A stretch of 64,000 nt of DNA from DAOUAG01 sp034432935. Lineage in GTDB: Bacteria; Chloroflexota; Dehalococcoidia; SM23-28-2; RBG-16-64-32. The position numbers and the translations under genes were made by a program. Under the pieces are notes generated by a model. It saw nothing but the letters and a program-made list of their open reading frames with translations. It was not told the DNA's origin and made no database searches. Location of the stretch: assembly GCA_034432935.1 (NCBI GenBank), contig DAOUBD010000045.1, forward strand, positions 1 through 64,000, in the 5' to 3' direction. Positions 16,951-24,812 of the stretch are shown here, one piece after another. Positions within the stretch are counted from its first letter, which is position 1; the number at the start of each line of letters is the position of its first letter.

Positions 16951-17655
16951 ATGCCCGGCACAATCGTCGACATGCACGTGCACACGGTGCGCGGCGCGGC
17001 CGATTCATCGTTGACACCGGAGCAACTGATAGAAGAGGCGAGGCGAATTGGGCTGACCGGCGTAAACATAAGCGAACATGACCGAGTGTGGGAAACGCCC
17101 CAGATCGAGGAGTTCCGGCGGGAGAGCGGGCTGTTCGTGAGCCGCGGAATGGAGGTCTCGACGGATTTGGGGCACATGATCGTCATCGGGCTGGACCGTT
17201 ACGTGCCGGGGATAAGGCGTGCCGTTGAGTTGCGGCGGGTGCTGGATGATGTAGGTGGGTTCATGATCGTGGCGCACCCGTTCCGGCACTTTTTCGATCC
17301 GGTGCATTTCCGCCGGGACGGGCGGCCGCCTTTCGATATGACGCCAGAGGAGGCGGCAGAGCGGATGCCAGTCTTCCGGCTGGTGGACGAGATAGAGGTG
17401 GCGAATGGGGGCTGTACACCGCGGGAGAACCGGTTCGCCTTGGAGGTGGCACGGATACTAGGCAAACGCGGGATCGGCGCGAGCGACTGCCATTCGACGA
17501 ACGGTGTTGGCTACTACGTGACGGTTTTCGAGGAAGAACTGAGGGACCAGGACCACATGCTGGCGCTGTTACGGGAGCGGCGCTTTTACGCGGCGCAGGG
17601 GCTGAACATCGGGGAGTTGAGGCCGGTGGACGAGGGGGTTGCGCCAGGGAAGTAG
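16951..17655 (+). CDS. PHP-domain metal-dependent hydrolase
   Basis: This 234-residue protein has the four PHP motifs: VDMHVHT at the N terminus, NISEHDRVWE near residue 44, IVAHPFRHFFD near 108, and GASDCHSTNGVG near 180. These bind two or three metal ions. PHP proteins hydrolyse phosphoesters (histidinol phosphate, nucleotides, nucleic-acid ends). This short stand-alone version cannot be assigned a substrate. GGAAAGG lies about 8-14 nt before the ATG. It is not obviously co-transcribed with dinG, which has its own -10 box. Confidence 0.85.
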   Translation: MPGTIVDMHVHTVRGAADSSLTPEQLIEEARRIGLTGVNISEHDRVWETPQIEEFRRESGLFVSRGMEVSTDLGHMIVIGLDRYVPGIRRAVELRRVLDDVGGFMIVAHPFRHFFDPVHFRRDGRPPFDMTPEEAAERMPVFRLVDEIEVANGGCTPRENRFALEVARILGKRGIGASDCHSTNGVGYYVTVFEEELRDQDHMLALLRERRFYAAQGLNIGELRPVDEGVAPGK

Positions 17656-17710
17656 CAGCGACCATTTGTTCTAGAGGGAGCCGCGGCGGCCGTGTTACAA
17701 TGGCCCCGGC

Positions 17711-20479
17711 TTGGCCGAAATCTTCGTTGCCTTAGACCTGGAGACGACCGGCCTCGACCCGGCCAAGGACTCCATCATTGAGATCGGGGCCATTCGGGTA
17801 GAGGGTGAGAGGCCGGCAGAGACCTTTCACACCTTCATCAACCCTGGCCGGCCTATACCCCCCTTCGTCCGCCGTCTTACGGGCATCACCGACAGTGACG
17901 TAAGCAGCGCGCCACGGATCGAAGCGGTGGCCGGGGACCTGGCGGCGTTCCTGGAGGGGGCAATTCTGGTCGGGCACAATGTGCTGGGGTTTGACGCGGC
18001 GTTTCTGCGTCAGGGTGGCGTCTGGCAAAACGGCGAGGCGCACGACACGGCGGCCTTGGCCCGTATCTTGGTACCTGACGCCCCGGACTACGGCCTGGCG
18101 GCGTTGTGCGAGCGATTCGCCATCCCGCTGGAGGGGCACCACCGGGCCCTGGAGGACGCGCGGGCGTCGTGGCGCCTGTTGGTGGAGCTGCGGAGGCGCG
18201 CGGAGGCGTTGCCGGAGGGAGTCCTCCGGCAGATCGCGGCGTGGGTTGGGCAGACGTCCTACCCTTGGCGGGGGTTCTTCGCCCGTCTGGCGGAAGCGGG
18301 TCCCGCGGACTGGCGGGCGCTAGCGCCGAGGGGCGGCCAGAAGGCGGATATCGGGCCGTTGGCCGCGCCGCCGAGGCCTCAAAGGGTGGACCCGGCGCGG
18401 GCCAGCGGCGTGTTGGCGTCGGCGGCACGCCGGGCAGATATCTTTCCGGAGTGGGACGAGCGGCCGCAGCAATACGAGATGGCGAGCCTCGTGGCGGAGG
18501 CTATCGCGGGCGGTGGGCTTCTCATGGTGGAGGCTGGCACGGGCACAGGAAAGTCTTTGGCCTACCTCGTCCCCGCAGCCTGCCACGCCCTGGGCACCGG
18601 CGAGAGGGTGGTGGTCTCCACCAATACCATCAACCTTCAAGAACAGCTAGTGAAGAAAGACGTCCCGGCCGTGCAAGGGCTCTTGGCGGGGAAGGGGCTG
18701 CGGGCATGCACCCTCAAGGGGCGGCGCAACTACCTGTGCCTCCACCGCTTCTCGTCGCTCCTGGCCGCAGATTCGCTAACAGACCTCGAGGCGCTGGTGG
18801 CCTCCCGCGTTCTGGTGTGGCTTCAGAGCACCGAGACGGGGGACCGGGCAGAGCTAAGGATGACGCCAGAAGAGGAGGGCGTCTGGAGCCGGTTCAGCGC
18901 AGAGGGGGCTGATTGTTTGACTAACGGAAGCGCCTTCGTCGCCGATGGCGCGTGTTTCTACCAGCGGGCACGGCGTGAGGCGGAGGCTGCCCACATTGTG
19001 GTGGTCAACCACTCGCTGCTGCTGACGGACGCCGCCGTAGGCGGGGCTCTGATACCGCCGTACCGGCACTTGGTTATCGACGAGGCCCATCACCTCGAGG
19101 ACGAAGCGACCCGGCAGTTTGGGTTCGCGTGTGGTGAGCGGGCGCTGGGAGAACTGCTGGATCGCTGTGAGGAGCTGCCGCAGCAGGTGCAGCGGGGGCT
19201 ACGGGGTATGGTTGCTGCCCTGAGGCCAGGGGCGCAGGTGGCGGATGCCTCGCGGGTGTTGCGGCAGACAGCCGCTGGGGCGCGCGAGCCCCTGAAGGAG
19301 TTTTCGGCCCGGCTGGTGACCTTCATGCGGGACCACCGGGACGGCAACGAGGGAGATGACCGCTTGCTGATCAACAGGGCCTCTCGAGTGCAGCCGGACT
19401 GGCCCGGCGTGGAGCTAGCGTGGGAGAACCTGCGTTTGTGGCTGCACCAGGTCGAGAGGGCGCTGAGGCTGCTGGCGGGGGCCTTGGACGCGCCGGAGCT
19501 GGCCCAAATGACAAACTACGAGCTCGTAGCGGCTGAGGCCGAGGCGGTGCTAAGGGAAATACGGGAGGCATGCGAGGGCATCGGCGTGGCTATAGAGCAG
19601 GACGACCCGCAGCGCATAGTTTGGCTGGAGCGCCACCGGTCAGATGGGACGCCTCTCATCAACTGGGCGCCGCTGAATGTTGGAGCAAGCCTAAAGGAGC
19701 TGCTGTACGCGGGCCGGGACAGCGTGATCTTCACGGGCGCCACGCTGCAAAGCCGCGGTGGGTTTCAGCACCTCCAACGGCGGCTGGGTCTGGAGGTTGC
19801 TGGCACGGCGGCGCTGGGGTCGCCGTTCGACTATGAGCGGGCGGCGGTAGTGTTGGTGCCGAAGGACATGCCAGAGCCGTCGTCACCGGACTACCTCCAA
19901 TGGTTGGCGAGGGCTGTAGTGGACCTGGGGATGGCTTCCCGGGGGCGAGCGCTGGTACTCTTTACCTCCCATGCTGATTTGAGGGCGGCGCATGCGGCGG
20001 CGGCAGGCCCGCTGCGCGAGGCCGGTATCGAGGCGCTGGCGCAGGGGGCTGACGGCTCGCCGGGCCAGTTGGTGCAGGCGCTCTTGAGCAACCCTCAGAC
20101 GGTCCTGTTCGGCACGTCGAGCTTCTGGGAGGGGGTGGATGTGGTGGGGGAGGCGTTATCGCTCCTGGTCATGGCCCGGCTGCCGTTCACTGTGCCGGCG
20201 GAGCCAGTTTTCCAGGCGCGATCGTCGGAATACGACCGGCCGTTCGAGGAGTACGCGGTTCCCCAGGCGGTCCTACGGTTCAGACAGGGGTTCGGACGGC
20301 TGATCCGGTCGAAGAATGACCGGGGAGTGATGGTCGTGCTGGACCGTCGCATCATGAGCAAGCGTTACGGCGCTGCTTTCCTGGAGGCGTTGCCCCCGTG
20401 TCCCGTGCGGGAGGCGTTGCTTCGTGAGATGCCGGCGCTGGTGCGGGAGTGCCTCGATGGGTCAGCGGCGAGGGTGTAG
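17711..20479 (+). CDS. dinG: DinG-type ATP-dependent DNA helicase with N-terminal exonuclease domain
   Basis: This 922-residue protein starts at TTG. Residues 1-165 form a DnaQ-like 3'-5' exonuclease (ALDLETTGLDPAKD, LVGHNVLGFDAAFL, HHRALEDA). The rest is an XPD/DinG superfamily 2 helicase with Walker A EAGTGTGKSLAYLVP near 273, DEAH box VIDEAHHLEDEATRQ near 455, and the C-terminal RQGFGRLIRSKNDRG motif. The domain order matches Gram-positive DinG. Cysteines in KGRRNYLC, ADCLTN and GACFYQRA occupy the Fe-S cluster region, but one of the usual four is not obvious, so cluster binding is uncertain. TACAAT at 17696-17701 is 9 nt before the start, with no Shine-Dalgarno. Confidence 0.92.
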   Translation: MAEIFVALDLETTGLDPAKDSIIEIGAIRVEGERPAETFHTFINPGRPIPPFVRRLTGITDSDVSSAPRIEAVAGDLAAFLEGAILVGHNVLGFDAAFLRQGGVWQNGEAHDTAALARILVPDAPDYGLAALCERFAIPLEGHHRALEDARASWRLLVELRRRAEALPEGVLRQIAAWVGQTSYPWRGFFARLAEAGPADWRALAPRGGQKADIGPLAAPPRPQRVDPARASGVLASAARRADIFPEWDERPQQYEMASLVAEAIAGGGLLMVEAGTGTGKSLAYLVPAACHALGTGERVVVSTNTINLQEQLVKKDVPAVQGLLAGKGLRACTLKGRRNYLCLHRFSSLLAADSLTDLEALVASRVLVWLQSTETGDRAELRMTPEEEGVWSRFSAEGADCLTNGSAFVADGACFYQRARREAEAAHIVVVNHSLLLTDAAVGGALIPPYRHLVIDEAHHLEDEATRQFGFACGERALGELLDRCEELPQQVQRGLRGMVAALRPGAQVADASRVLRQTAAGAREPLKEFSARLVTFMRDHRDGNEGDDRLLINRASRVQPDWPGVELAWENLRLWLHQVERALRLLAGALDAPELAQMTNYELVAAEAEAVLREIREACEGIGVAIEQDDPQRIVWLERHRSDGTPLINWAPLNVGASLKELLYAGRDSVIFTGATLQSRGGFQHLQRRLGLEVAGTAALGSPFDYERAAVVLVPKDMPEPSSPDYLQWLARAVVDLGMASRGRALVLFTSHADLRAAHAAAAGPLREAGIEALAQGADGSPGQLVQALLSNPQTVLFGTSSFWEGVDVVGEALSLLVMARLPFTVPAEPVFQARSSEYDRPFEEYAVPQAVLRFRQGFGRLIRSKNDRGVMVVLDRRIMSKRYGAAFLEALPPCPVREALLREMPALVRECLDGSAARV

Positions 20480-20873
20480 AAGGAGCCGGGTATGGCTCGA
20501 GGTAGCGCCAGGAGCCGGAGCGAGCGGGGCAGGGGGCGCCGGCGGGCAGACGGGTCTTGCCGTCATTCGCCGCGCCGGAACCCCGGGGCCCATCGGACAG
20601 TTGCGATGGCGGATTGGATGGCCTAGGCACGGCCTGGCCACAGTTGAGGCGCTGGAGGTTGCGGAGGGCGAGCGGGGGTGGGGCTACGGGTCGGAGGCGG
20701 TGCGCCAGCTCGAGGGCCTACTAGGCGAGAGAGGCGTCGAGGGGTTTGCTGTCGCAGTAGACTGCCAGGACGGCCTAGGGCTGTTCTTTTGGCTCAGGTT
20801 AGGCTACCGGCCCATACTAGGGCATTCACCGGATGGCCGGTTCTGGATGGCGCGCATGTTTGCGGACTCTTGA
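20457..20873 (+). CDS. GNAT-like acetyltransferase (start uncertain)
   Basis: The C-terminal 100 residues resemble a GNAT fold: a strand VEALEVAEGERGWGYGSEAV, where GWGYGSEA takes the place of the acetyl-CoA pyrophosphate loop (Q/RxxGxG/A), then a helix, and FFWLRLGYRPI as the usual late strand. The N-terminal part is poor, a Gly/Ala-rich stretch, and the only in-frame ATG (20457) lies inside dinG without a good ribosome site. A better placed ATG at 20492, behind AGAAGGAG, is in another frame and stops after about 43 codons. The gene may start at a rare codon or be frameshifted. The substrate is unknown. Confidence 0.5.
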   Translation: MGQRRGCRRSRVWLEVAPGAGASGAGGAGGQTGLAVIRRAGTPGPIGQLRWRIGWPRHGLATVEALEVAEGERGWGYGSEAVRQLEGLLGERGVEGFAVAVDCQDGLGLFFWLRLGYRPILGHSPDGRFWMARMFADS

Positions 20874-20898
20874 TTCCCAAGACGGAGGGGTTTCTGTG

Positions 20899-22269
20899 AT
20901 GGCGATGGATGACGTGTTGGCCCATGTAGACGGGCATTTGGAGGAGTCGCTGGACGTGCTGAGGGGTCTGTGCCGCCTGCCCTCGGTGAGCGCTCGAGGG
21001 GAGGCGATCGAAGGGACGGCGGAGCACGTGGCGGGGCTGCTGAGAGAGCTGGGGTTCGAAGTCCGGATCCTGGCCAAGCCGGCGGGAGGCCATCCGGTGG
21101 TGTTTGCCTTTGCTGAGGGCGCTAGCAGGAGGACTCTCCTGTTTTACAACCACTACGACGTGCAGCCTCCGGAGCCCCTGGAGCTATGGTCGTCGCCCCC
21201 CTTCGAGCCGCGGCTGGCGGAGGGAAAGCTCTATGGCCGGGGCGTCAGCGATAACAAGGGGAACATAGCTGCCCGCCTGGCGGCCATACGGGCCTGGCGA
21301 GAGGTCCGGGGCGAGCTGCCCTGCTCCGTGAAATTCTGTATCGAGGGTGATGAAGAGATTGGCAGCCCCCACATGGAGGAGTTCGTGGGCGCAAACCGGG
21401 GCCTGTTGGCGGCCGACGCCTGCCTGTGGGAAGGAGGCGGCGTAACCTGGGAGGGGCTGCCCCAGATCACCCTGGGCGTCAAGGGGCTCCTGTACGTCCA
21501 GTTGGACTGCCAGACCATCAGCCACGATGCCCACTCCTCCTACGGAACCGTCTTGCCGAATGCGGCCTGGCGTCTGGTGTGGGCCCTGTCGAGCATCAAG
21601 GGGCCTGACGAACGGGTGACAATCGACGGCTTCTACGACCAGGTGCGGCCTCCTACGCCGGAGGAGCGGGCGGCCGTAGAGGCCATGCCAAGTGAGGACG
21701 AAGAGACGCTGAGATCGTACGGGATCCAGCAGGCCGTGAGCGGGGTCCGCGGTCTCGAGTACCGGCTTCGCCATTGCTTCGAGCCGACGGCGACCATCGA
21801 TGGCCTCTCGTCGGGCTACGAGGGCGAAGGCGCAAAGACGGTGTTGCCGGCGAAGGCGATGGCCAAGGTGGACTTCCGGCTCGTGCCGGACCAGGACCCG
21901 GAGGACATCCTTGCCAAGCTTCGGGCCCATCTCGAGAGATGCGGGTTCGGCGACGTGAAGGTGAGCTACATCAGCGGCGAGCGGCCGGCCCGGACGCCGG
22001 TAACGGATCCCTTCGTGGCGGTGGTGCGGCGGGCGGTACGGCGGGCCTACGGCGCCGAGCCGATTACGGTGCCCACCATGGCTGGCACGGGGCCTCTCTA
22101 CCCGTTTGTGAAGACGCTGGGGCTCCCCGTCGCGGACTGCGGCATCGGATATCCCGACGCGAGGATCCATGCGCCTGACGAGAACATACGCATAGAGGAC
22201 TTCCGCCGCGGGACGAAGGCGGTGGTGGCCCTGCTGGGGGAGATGGGAGAGGCAGGAGAAGCGGAGTAG
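20899..22269 (+). CDS. M20 family metallopeptidase (dipeptidase-like)
   Basis: From ATG 20899 (GGAGGGG 8 nt upstream) the product is 456 residues. Metal-binding motifs of the M20/ArgE/DapE family are visible: LLFYNHYDVQPPEP (HxD) near residue 81, GRGVSDNKGN near 115, and CIEGDEEIGSPH (EE) near 150. The lid domain has KVDFRLVPDQDPEDI. The final HAPDENIRIEDF carries the last ligand. This subgroup usually cleaves dipeptides or other small peptides using two zinc ions. It is cytoplasmic. The frame is open to 20833, but the extension overlaps the preceding gene and has no ribosome site. Confidence 0.9.
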   Translation: MAMDDVLAHVDGHLEESLDVLRGLCRLPSVSARGEAIEGTAEHVAGLLRELGFEVRILAKPAGGHPVVFAFAEGASRRTLLFYNHYDVQPPEPLELWSSPPFEPRLAEGKLYGRGVSDNKGNIAARLAAIRAWREVRGELPCSVKFCIEGDEEIGSPHMEEFVGANRGLLAADACLWEGGGVTWEGLPQITLGVKGLLYVQLDCQTISHDAHSSYGTVLPNAAWRLVWALSSIKGPDERVTIDGFYDQVRPPTPEERAAVEAMPSEDEETLRSYGIQQAVSGVRGLEYRLRHCFEPTATIDGLSSGYEGEGAKTVLPAKAMAKVDFRLVPDQDPEDILAKLRAHLERCGFGDVKVSYISGERPARTPVTDPFVAVVRRAVRRAYGAEPITVPTMAGTGPLYPFVKTLGLPVADCGIGYPDARIHAPDENIRIEDFRRGTKAVVALLGEMGEAGEAE

Positions 22270-22379
22270 GAACTGTGCCACGGAGGTAGCGGGGGCATTC
22301 GCGGGGGCGGCGCGGCCTCAGGATGGCGCTGTTCACGCGATAACGCTGGGCGCTGCCCCCGTGCGCCGCTAGTCCGGCC

Positions 22380-22622
22380 CTAATGGCCGGGACCGACAGG
22401 GGGCTCGGCAGGTCTCTCTGAGGAGGTCCCGAGGCAGTTGAAGCAGGCGAACTCCAGGGAGAGGTACTGGTCGTTTATCCAGACGTCGCCGCAGTCCTTG
22501 CCTTGGCTGTCATTGCGCAGGCGCAGGTGGTAGCGGCTGTGACAGTTGTTGCAGGTGGCGGAGTTCGTATCGTCAGCGGGTTCCCCGCAGACGCAGCATA
22601 CTTCGTTTTGTTGGCTGGCCAT
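22380..22622 (-). CDS. 80-residue zinc-finger protein
   Basis: Its cysteine/histidine pattern is CCVCG, then CNNCHSRYH, then KDCGD, then FACFNC. It looks like a cross-brace two-zinc finger of the PHD/RING type. The tail is Pro/Glu-rich. Its ATG overlaps the TAA of cca by one base (TAATG), so it is translationally coupled to cca. No family name is certain. Nucleic-acid or protein binding connected with tRNA end maturation is a reasonable but unproven idea. Confidence 0.7.
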   Translation of the reverse strand: MASQQNEVCCVCGEPADDTNSATCNNCHSRYHLRLRNDSQGKDCGDVWINDQYLSLEFACFNCLGTSSERPAEPPVGPGH

Positions 22623-23881
22623 TAGCTTCCGCCTGTGTGGGTCTGGGGCTTTAGAGAGAGGGCGAATCGCACCTCGTCTTGGCGAGTCTTGACCACACCG
22701 TCAAGTTTAGCAACACGGAGGCGGCGGAGCACCTCTCCGAGGACGGGGCCGCGGGGGACACCGAGGGTCTCGAGGTCAGTTCCGCGGAGGGCAGGGCGGA
22801 TGTGGCGGAGGCGCCGCAAGTAGTCGATGATGCGTTCGCGGGCAGGGCCCTGGGCCATGACGGCGAAGGCCCAGAGGGTAGGGAGTGGGTATGGGTCCAG
22901 GGCGGCGACGAGTTCGCTGGGCCGCAGGGCCTGCCATACGAGGCCGGTCTCGAGCCAGCGTATGCGGGGCGTCAGAGCGATGGATTGGGCCTGGCTGCGG
23001 GTGAGGGCAAGGCGCTGCCGGAGGGAGGGGACCTCGGACTCAGGGACGGTCCAGGCGAGGAGCGGCCAGTAGGCGGCGGGGGTTGCCGCCGCGCTGAGAC
23101 GCCTGAGGTCTGAGAAGGCCGTGGCGCGGGTCTGATCGAAGGTGAGGGCTGGGTGGATGGCGGCAAGGGCTCCCCAGTCCTGAAGGTGCAGAAGGGCTCC
23201 TTCTGGGGTCTCCTCCCGCAGCGTGCGGGAGACCTCCTCGTGGATGCGGGCGGCGCTGATGCTACACAGATGAGGAAGGGCGGCCTTGATCTGGCGGTGG
23301 GTATCGTCTTCCACCTGGAAGCCGAGCCGGAAGGCGTAGCGAGCCGCCCGGAAGATGCGGGTTGGGTCGTCTGCAAAGCTAGCCGGATGGAGGCTGCGGA
23401 TCAGCCCAGCCTGTAGGTCTTGACGGCCGTTGAAGGGGTCGATGAGGGCCCCTCTATGGGGGGTAGTGAGGCGGAGGGCGATGGCGTTGATGGTGAAGTC
23501 ACGGCGGGCTAGGTCTTCGCGGATCGAGGCCGGGCGAACGACGGGCAGGGCGCCGGGGCGAGGGTAGACCTCGGCCCGGGCGGTGGCGATATCGAGGGTG
23601 AAAGCATCGAGATGGATGGTGGCGGTGGCGAATCGGGGGTGAACTATGAGGCGGCCTCCCAAGCGGTCAGCCAGATGCCGGGCTAGCGTTGGAGCATCGC
23701 CCTCGAGCACGAAGTCGATGTCCAGCGAAGGGCGGCCCAGGAGGAGGTCGCGCAGGGGCCCGCCTACGAGGTAAAGGGGGCTGCCGGAGTCCTGGGCGAG
23801 GGAGATGAGGGTGTTAGCGGCGGCGCGGGCGGCGGGAGGCAGGCGGCTAAACCATTTATCGATAAGTTTTGGGTCTTCCAT
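22622..23881 (-). CDS. cca: CCA tRNA nucleotidyltransferase / poly(A) polymerase family protein
   Basis: This 419-residue class II nucleotidyltransferase has LYLVGGPLRDLLLGRPSLDIDFVLEG near residue 38 with the active-site DxD (DID). Also present are RRDFTINAIALRL near 127 and the adjoining FADDPTRIFRAARYAFRLGF neck motif. It adds or repairs CCA at tRNA 3' ends, or adds A residues; these activities are not separable by sequence alone. Both tRNAs in this window already encode CCA, which suits a repair role. The C terminus is divergent. It is followed by the coupled zinc-finger gene. Confidence 0.87.
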   Translation of the reverse strand: MEDPKLIDKWFSRLPPAARAAANTLISLAQDSGSPLYLVGGPLRDLLLGRPSLDIDFVLEGDAPTLARHLADRLGGRLIVHPRFATATIHLDAFTLDIATARAEVYPRPGALPVVRPASIREDLARRDFTINAIALRLTTPHRGALIDPFNGRQDLQAGLIRSLHPASFADDPTRIFRAARYAFRLGFQVEDDTHRQIKAALPHLCSISAARIHEEVSRTLREETPEGALLHLQDWGALAAIHPALTFDQTRATAFSDLRRLSAAATPAAYWPLLAWTVPESEVPSLRQRLALTRSQAQSIALTPRIRWLETGLVWQALRPSELVAALDPYPLPTLWAFAVMAQGPARERIIDYLRRLRHIRPALRGTDLETLGVPRGPVLGEVLRRLRVAKLDGVVKTRQDEVRFALSLKPQTHTGGS

Positions 23882-23911
23882 GAATCTGGGGTCTTATTGT
23901 TCAGTCGTTTC

Positions 23912-23940
23912 TTGACAGGGTAGTTGGTGCGCCATATGAT
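23912..23940 (+). promoter_or_regulatory. Near-consensus sigma-70 promoter upstream of rnc
   Basis: TTGACA (23912-23917), exactly 17 bp, and TATGAT (23935-23940). This is one of the best promoters in the window. The predicted start is about 23947, 130 nt before rnc. Confidence 0.75.
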
Positions 23941-23946
23941 GGCCCC

Positions 23947-24055
23947 TGTGGCGGCAACTATTTGGACGTTGTCTTTTGGAGTCTAACATCCGGACGGGAT
24001 AGGGACATTCAATCGTTGCAGGCTGGCAAAGCCGCTCTTGGGCGGCTTTCTTTAT
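23947..24055 (+). ncRNA. Candidate short RNA or attenuated leader upstream of rnc
   Basis: The strong promoter at 23912-23940 is followed after about 80 nt by an intrinsic terminator (24028-24055). Transcripts of about 105-110 nt are expected, with read-through into rnc-smc-ftsY. There is no convincing ORF inside, and the RNA matches no family recognisable by eye. It could be a small RNA, or a leader that controls rnc, for example by RNase III cleavage. Confidence 0.35.
24028..24055 (+). terminator. Intrinsic terminator/attenuator before rnc
   Basis: A perfect 8-bp stem (AAAGCCGC with GCGGCTTT, 24028-24035 and 24042-24049) with a 6-nt loop is followed by CTTTAT. It sits between a strong promoter and the rnc start at 24077. 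Confidence 0.6.
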
Positions 24056-24076
24056 CAGGGCTGAAGTTTTTGCGCT

Positions 24077-24799
24077 ATGGTTAGGCAGGCGAGTGCAGCG
24101 AAACCCAGACCAGCGAAGGAGTTGGACGAGGCGCTAGGCGTCGGGTTTCACGATCCGAACCTCCTTCGGCAGGCCTTGTACCACCGATCGTACCTGAATG
24201 AGGCGGACGAGGATGCAGAGTCCAACGAGAGGTTGGAGTTCTTGGGAGATGCTGTGCTGGGGCTGGTGATCTCGGAGAAGCTGTACCGGGACTACCCCAC
24301 TTTGAGCGAAGGCAACCTCAGCCAGATCCGGGCCTCGCTGGTGAGATGGGACACGTTGGCGCGGGCGGCGCAACGGATCAACCTGGGGGAGTACCTGGTG
24401 TTGGGGCGGGGCGAGGAGATGTCCGGCGGTCGCAGCCGTCCCTCGAACTTAGCGTGCGCCTTGGAGGCCCTGATCGGGGCCGCCTTCCTAGATGGCGGTC
24501 TGCCCAGGGCCAGGAAGCTGGTGCTGCGGCTGTTGAAGGAGGACCTGGAGGAGATGGAGGAGAGGGGTGCCAGCGCCGACAGCAAGTCGCAACTCCAGCA
24601 TGTGGCGCAGACCCGTTGGCACGAGATCCCGCAGTATAGGCTGGTGTCATCGGAGGGGCCGGACCATGCGAAGCTCTTCACCGTGGAGGTCCTGGCCGGG
24701 CAGCAAGTCTTGGGGCGGGGGCAAGGCCGAAGCAAGAAGCAGGCGGAGCTGAACGCCGCTCGCCAGGCCTTGGAGACGCTGGCCGCTGCCAACAACTAA
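24077..24799 (+). CDS. rnc: Ribonuclease III
   Basis: This 240-residue double-strand-specific endoribonuclease is of normal length. The catalytic signature NERLEFLGDAVLGLVISE is near residue 49, with ALEALIGAAFLDGG near 127. The C-terminal double-stranded RNA-binding domain (about 170-238) ends with a KKQAELNAARQALE helix. It processes rRNA and structured mRNAs. It heads the conserved order rnc-smc-ftsY. A promoter and terminator-like leader lie upstream. RNase III often controls its own mRNA through such a leader; that is inference here. Confidence 0.96.
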   Translation: MVRQASAAKPRPAKELDEALGVGFHDPNLLRQALYHRSYLNEADEDAESNERLEFLGDAVLGLVISEKLYRDYPTLSEGNLSQIRASLVRWDTLARAAQRINLGEYLVLGRGEEMSGGRSRPSNLACALEALIGAAFLDGGLPRARKLVLRLLKEDLEEMEERGASADSKSQLQHVAQTRWHEIPQYRLVSSEGPDHAKLFTVEVLAGQQVLGRGQGRSKKQAELNAARQALETLAAANN

Positions 24800-24812
24800 A
24801 GCGGAATCTGAA

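Noticed and set aside
21184..22281. 365-codon open frame antisense to the M20 peptidase gene
   Set aside because: It is a shadow frame, His/Arg-rich and unlike any known protein. The forward gene has all catalytic motifs.
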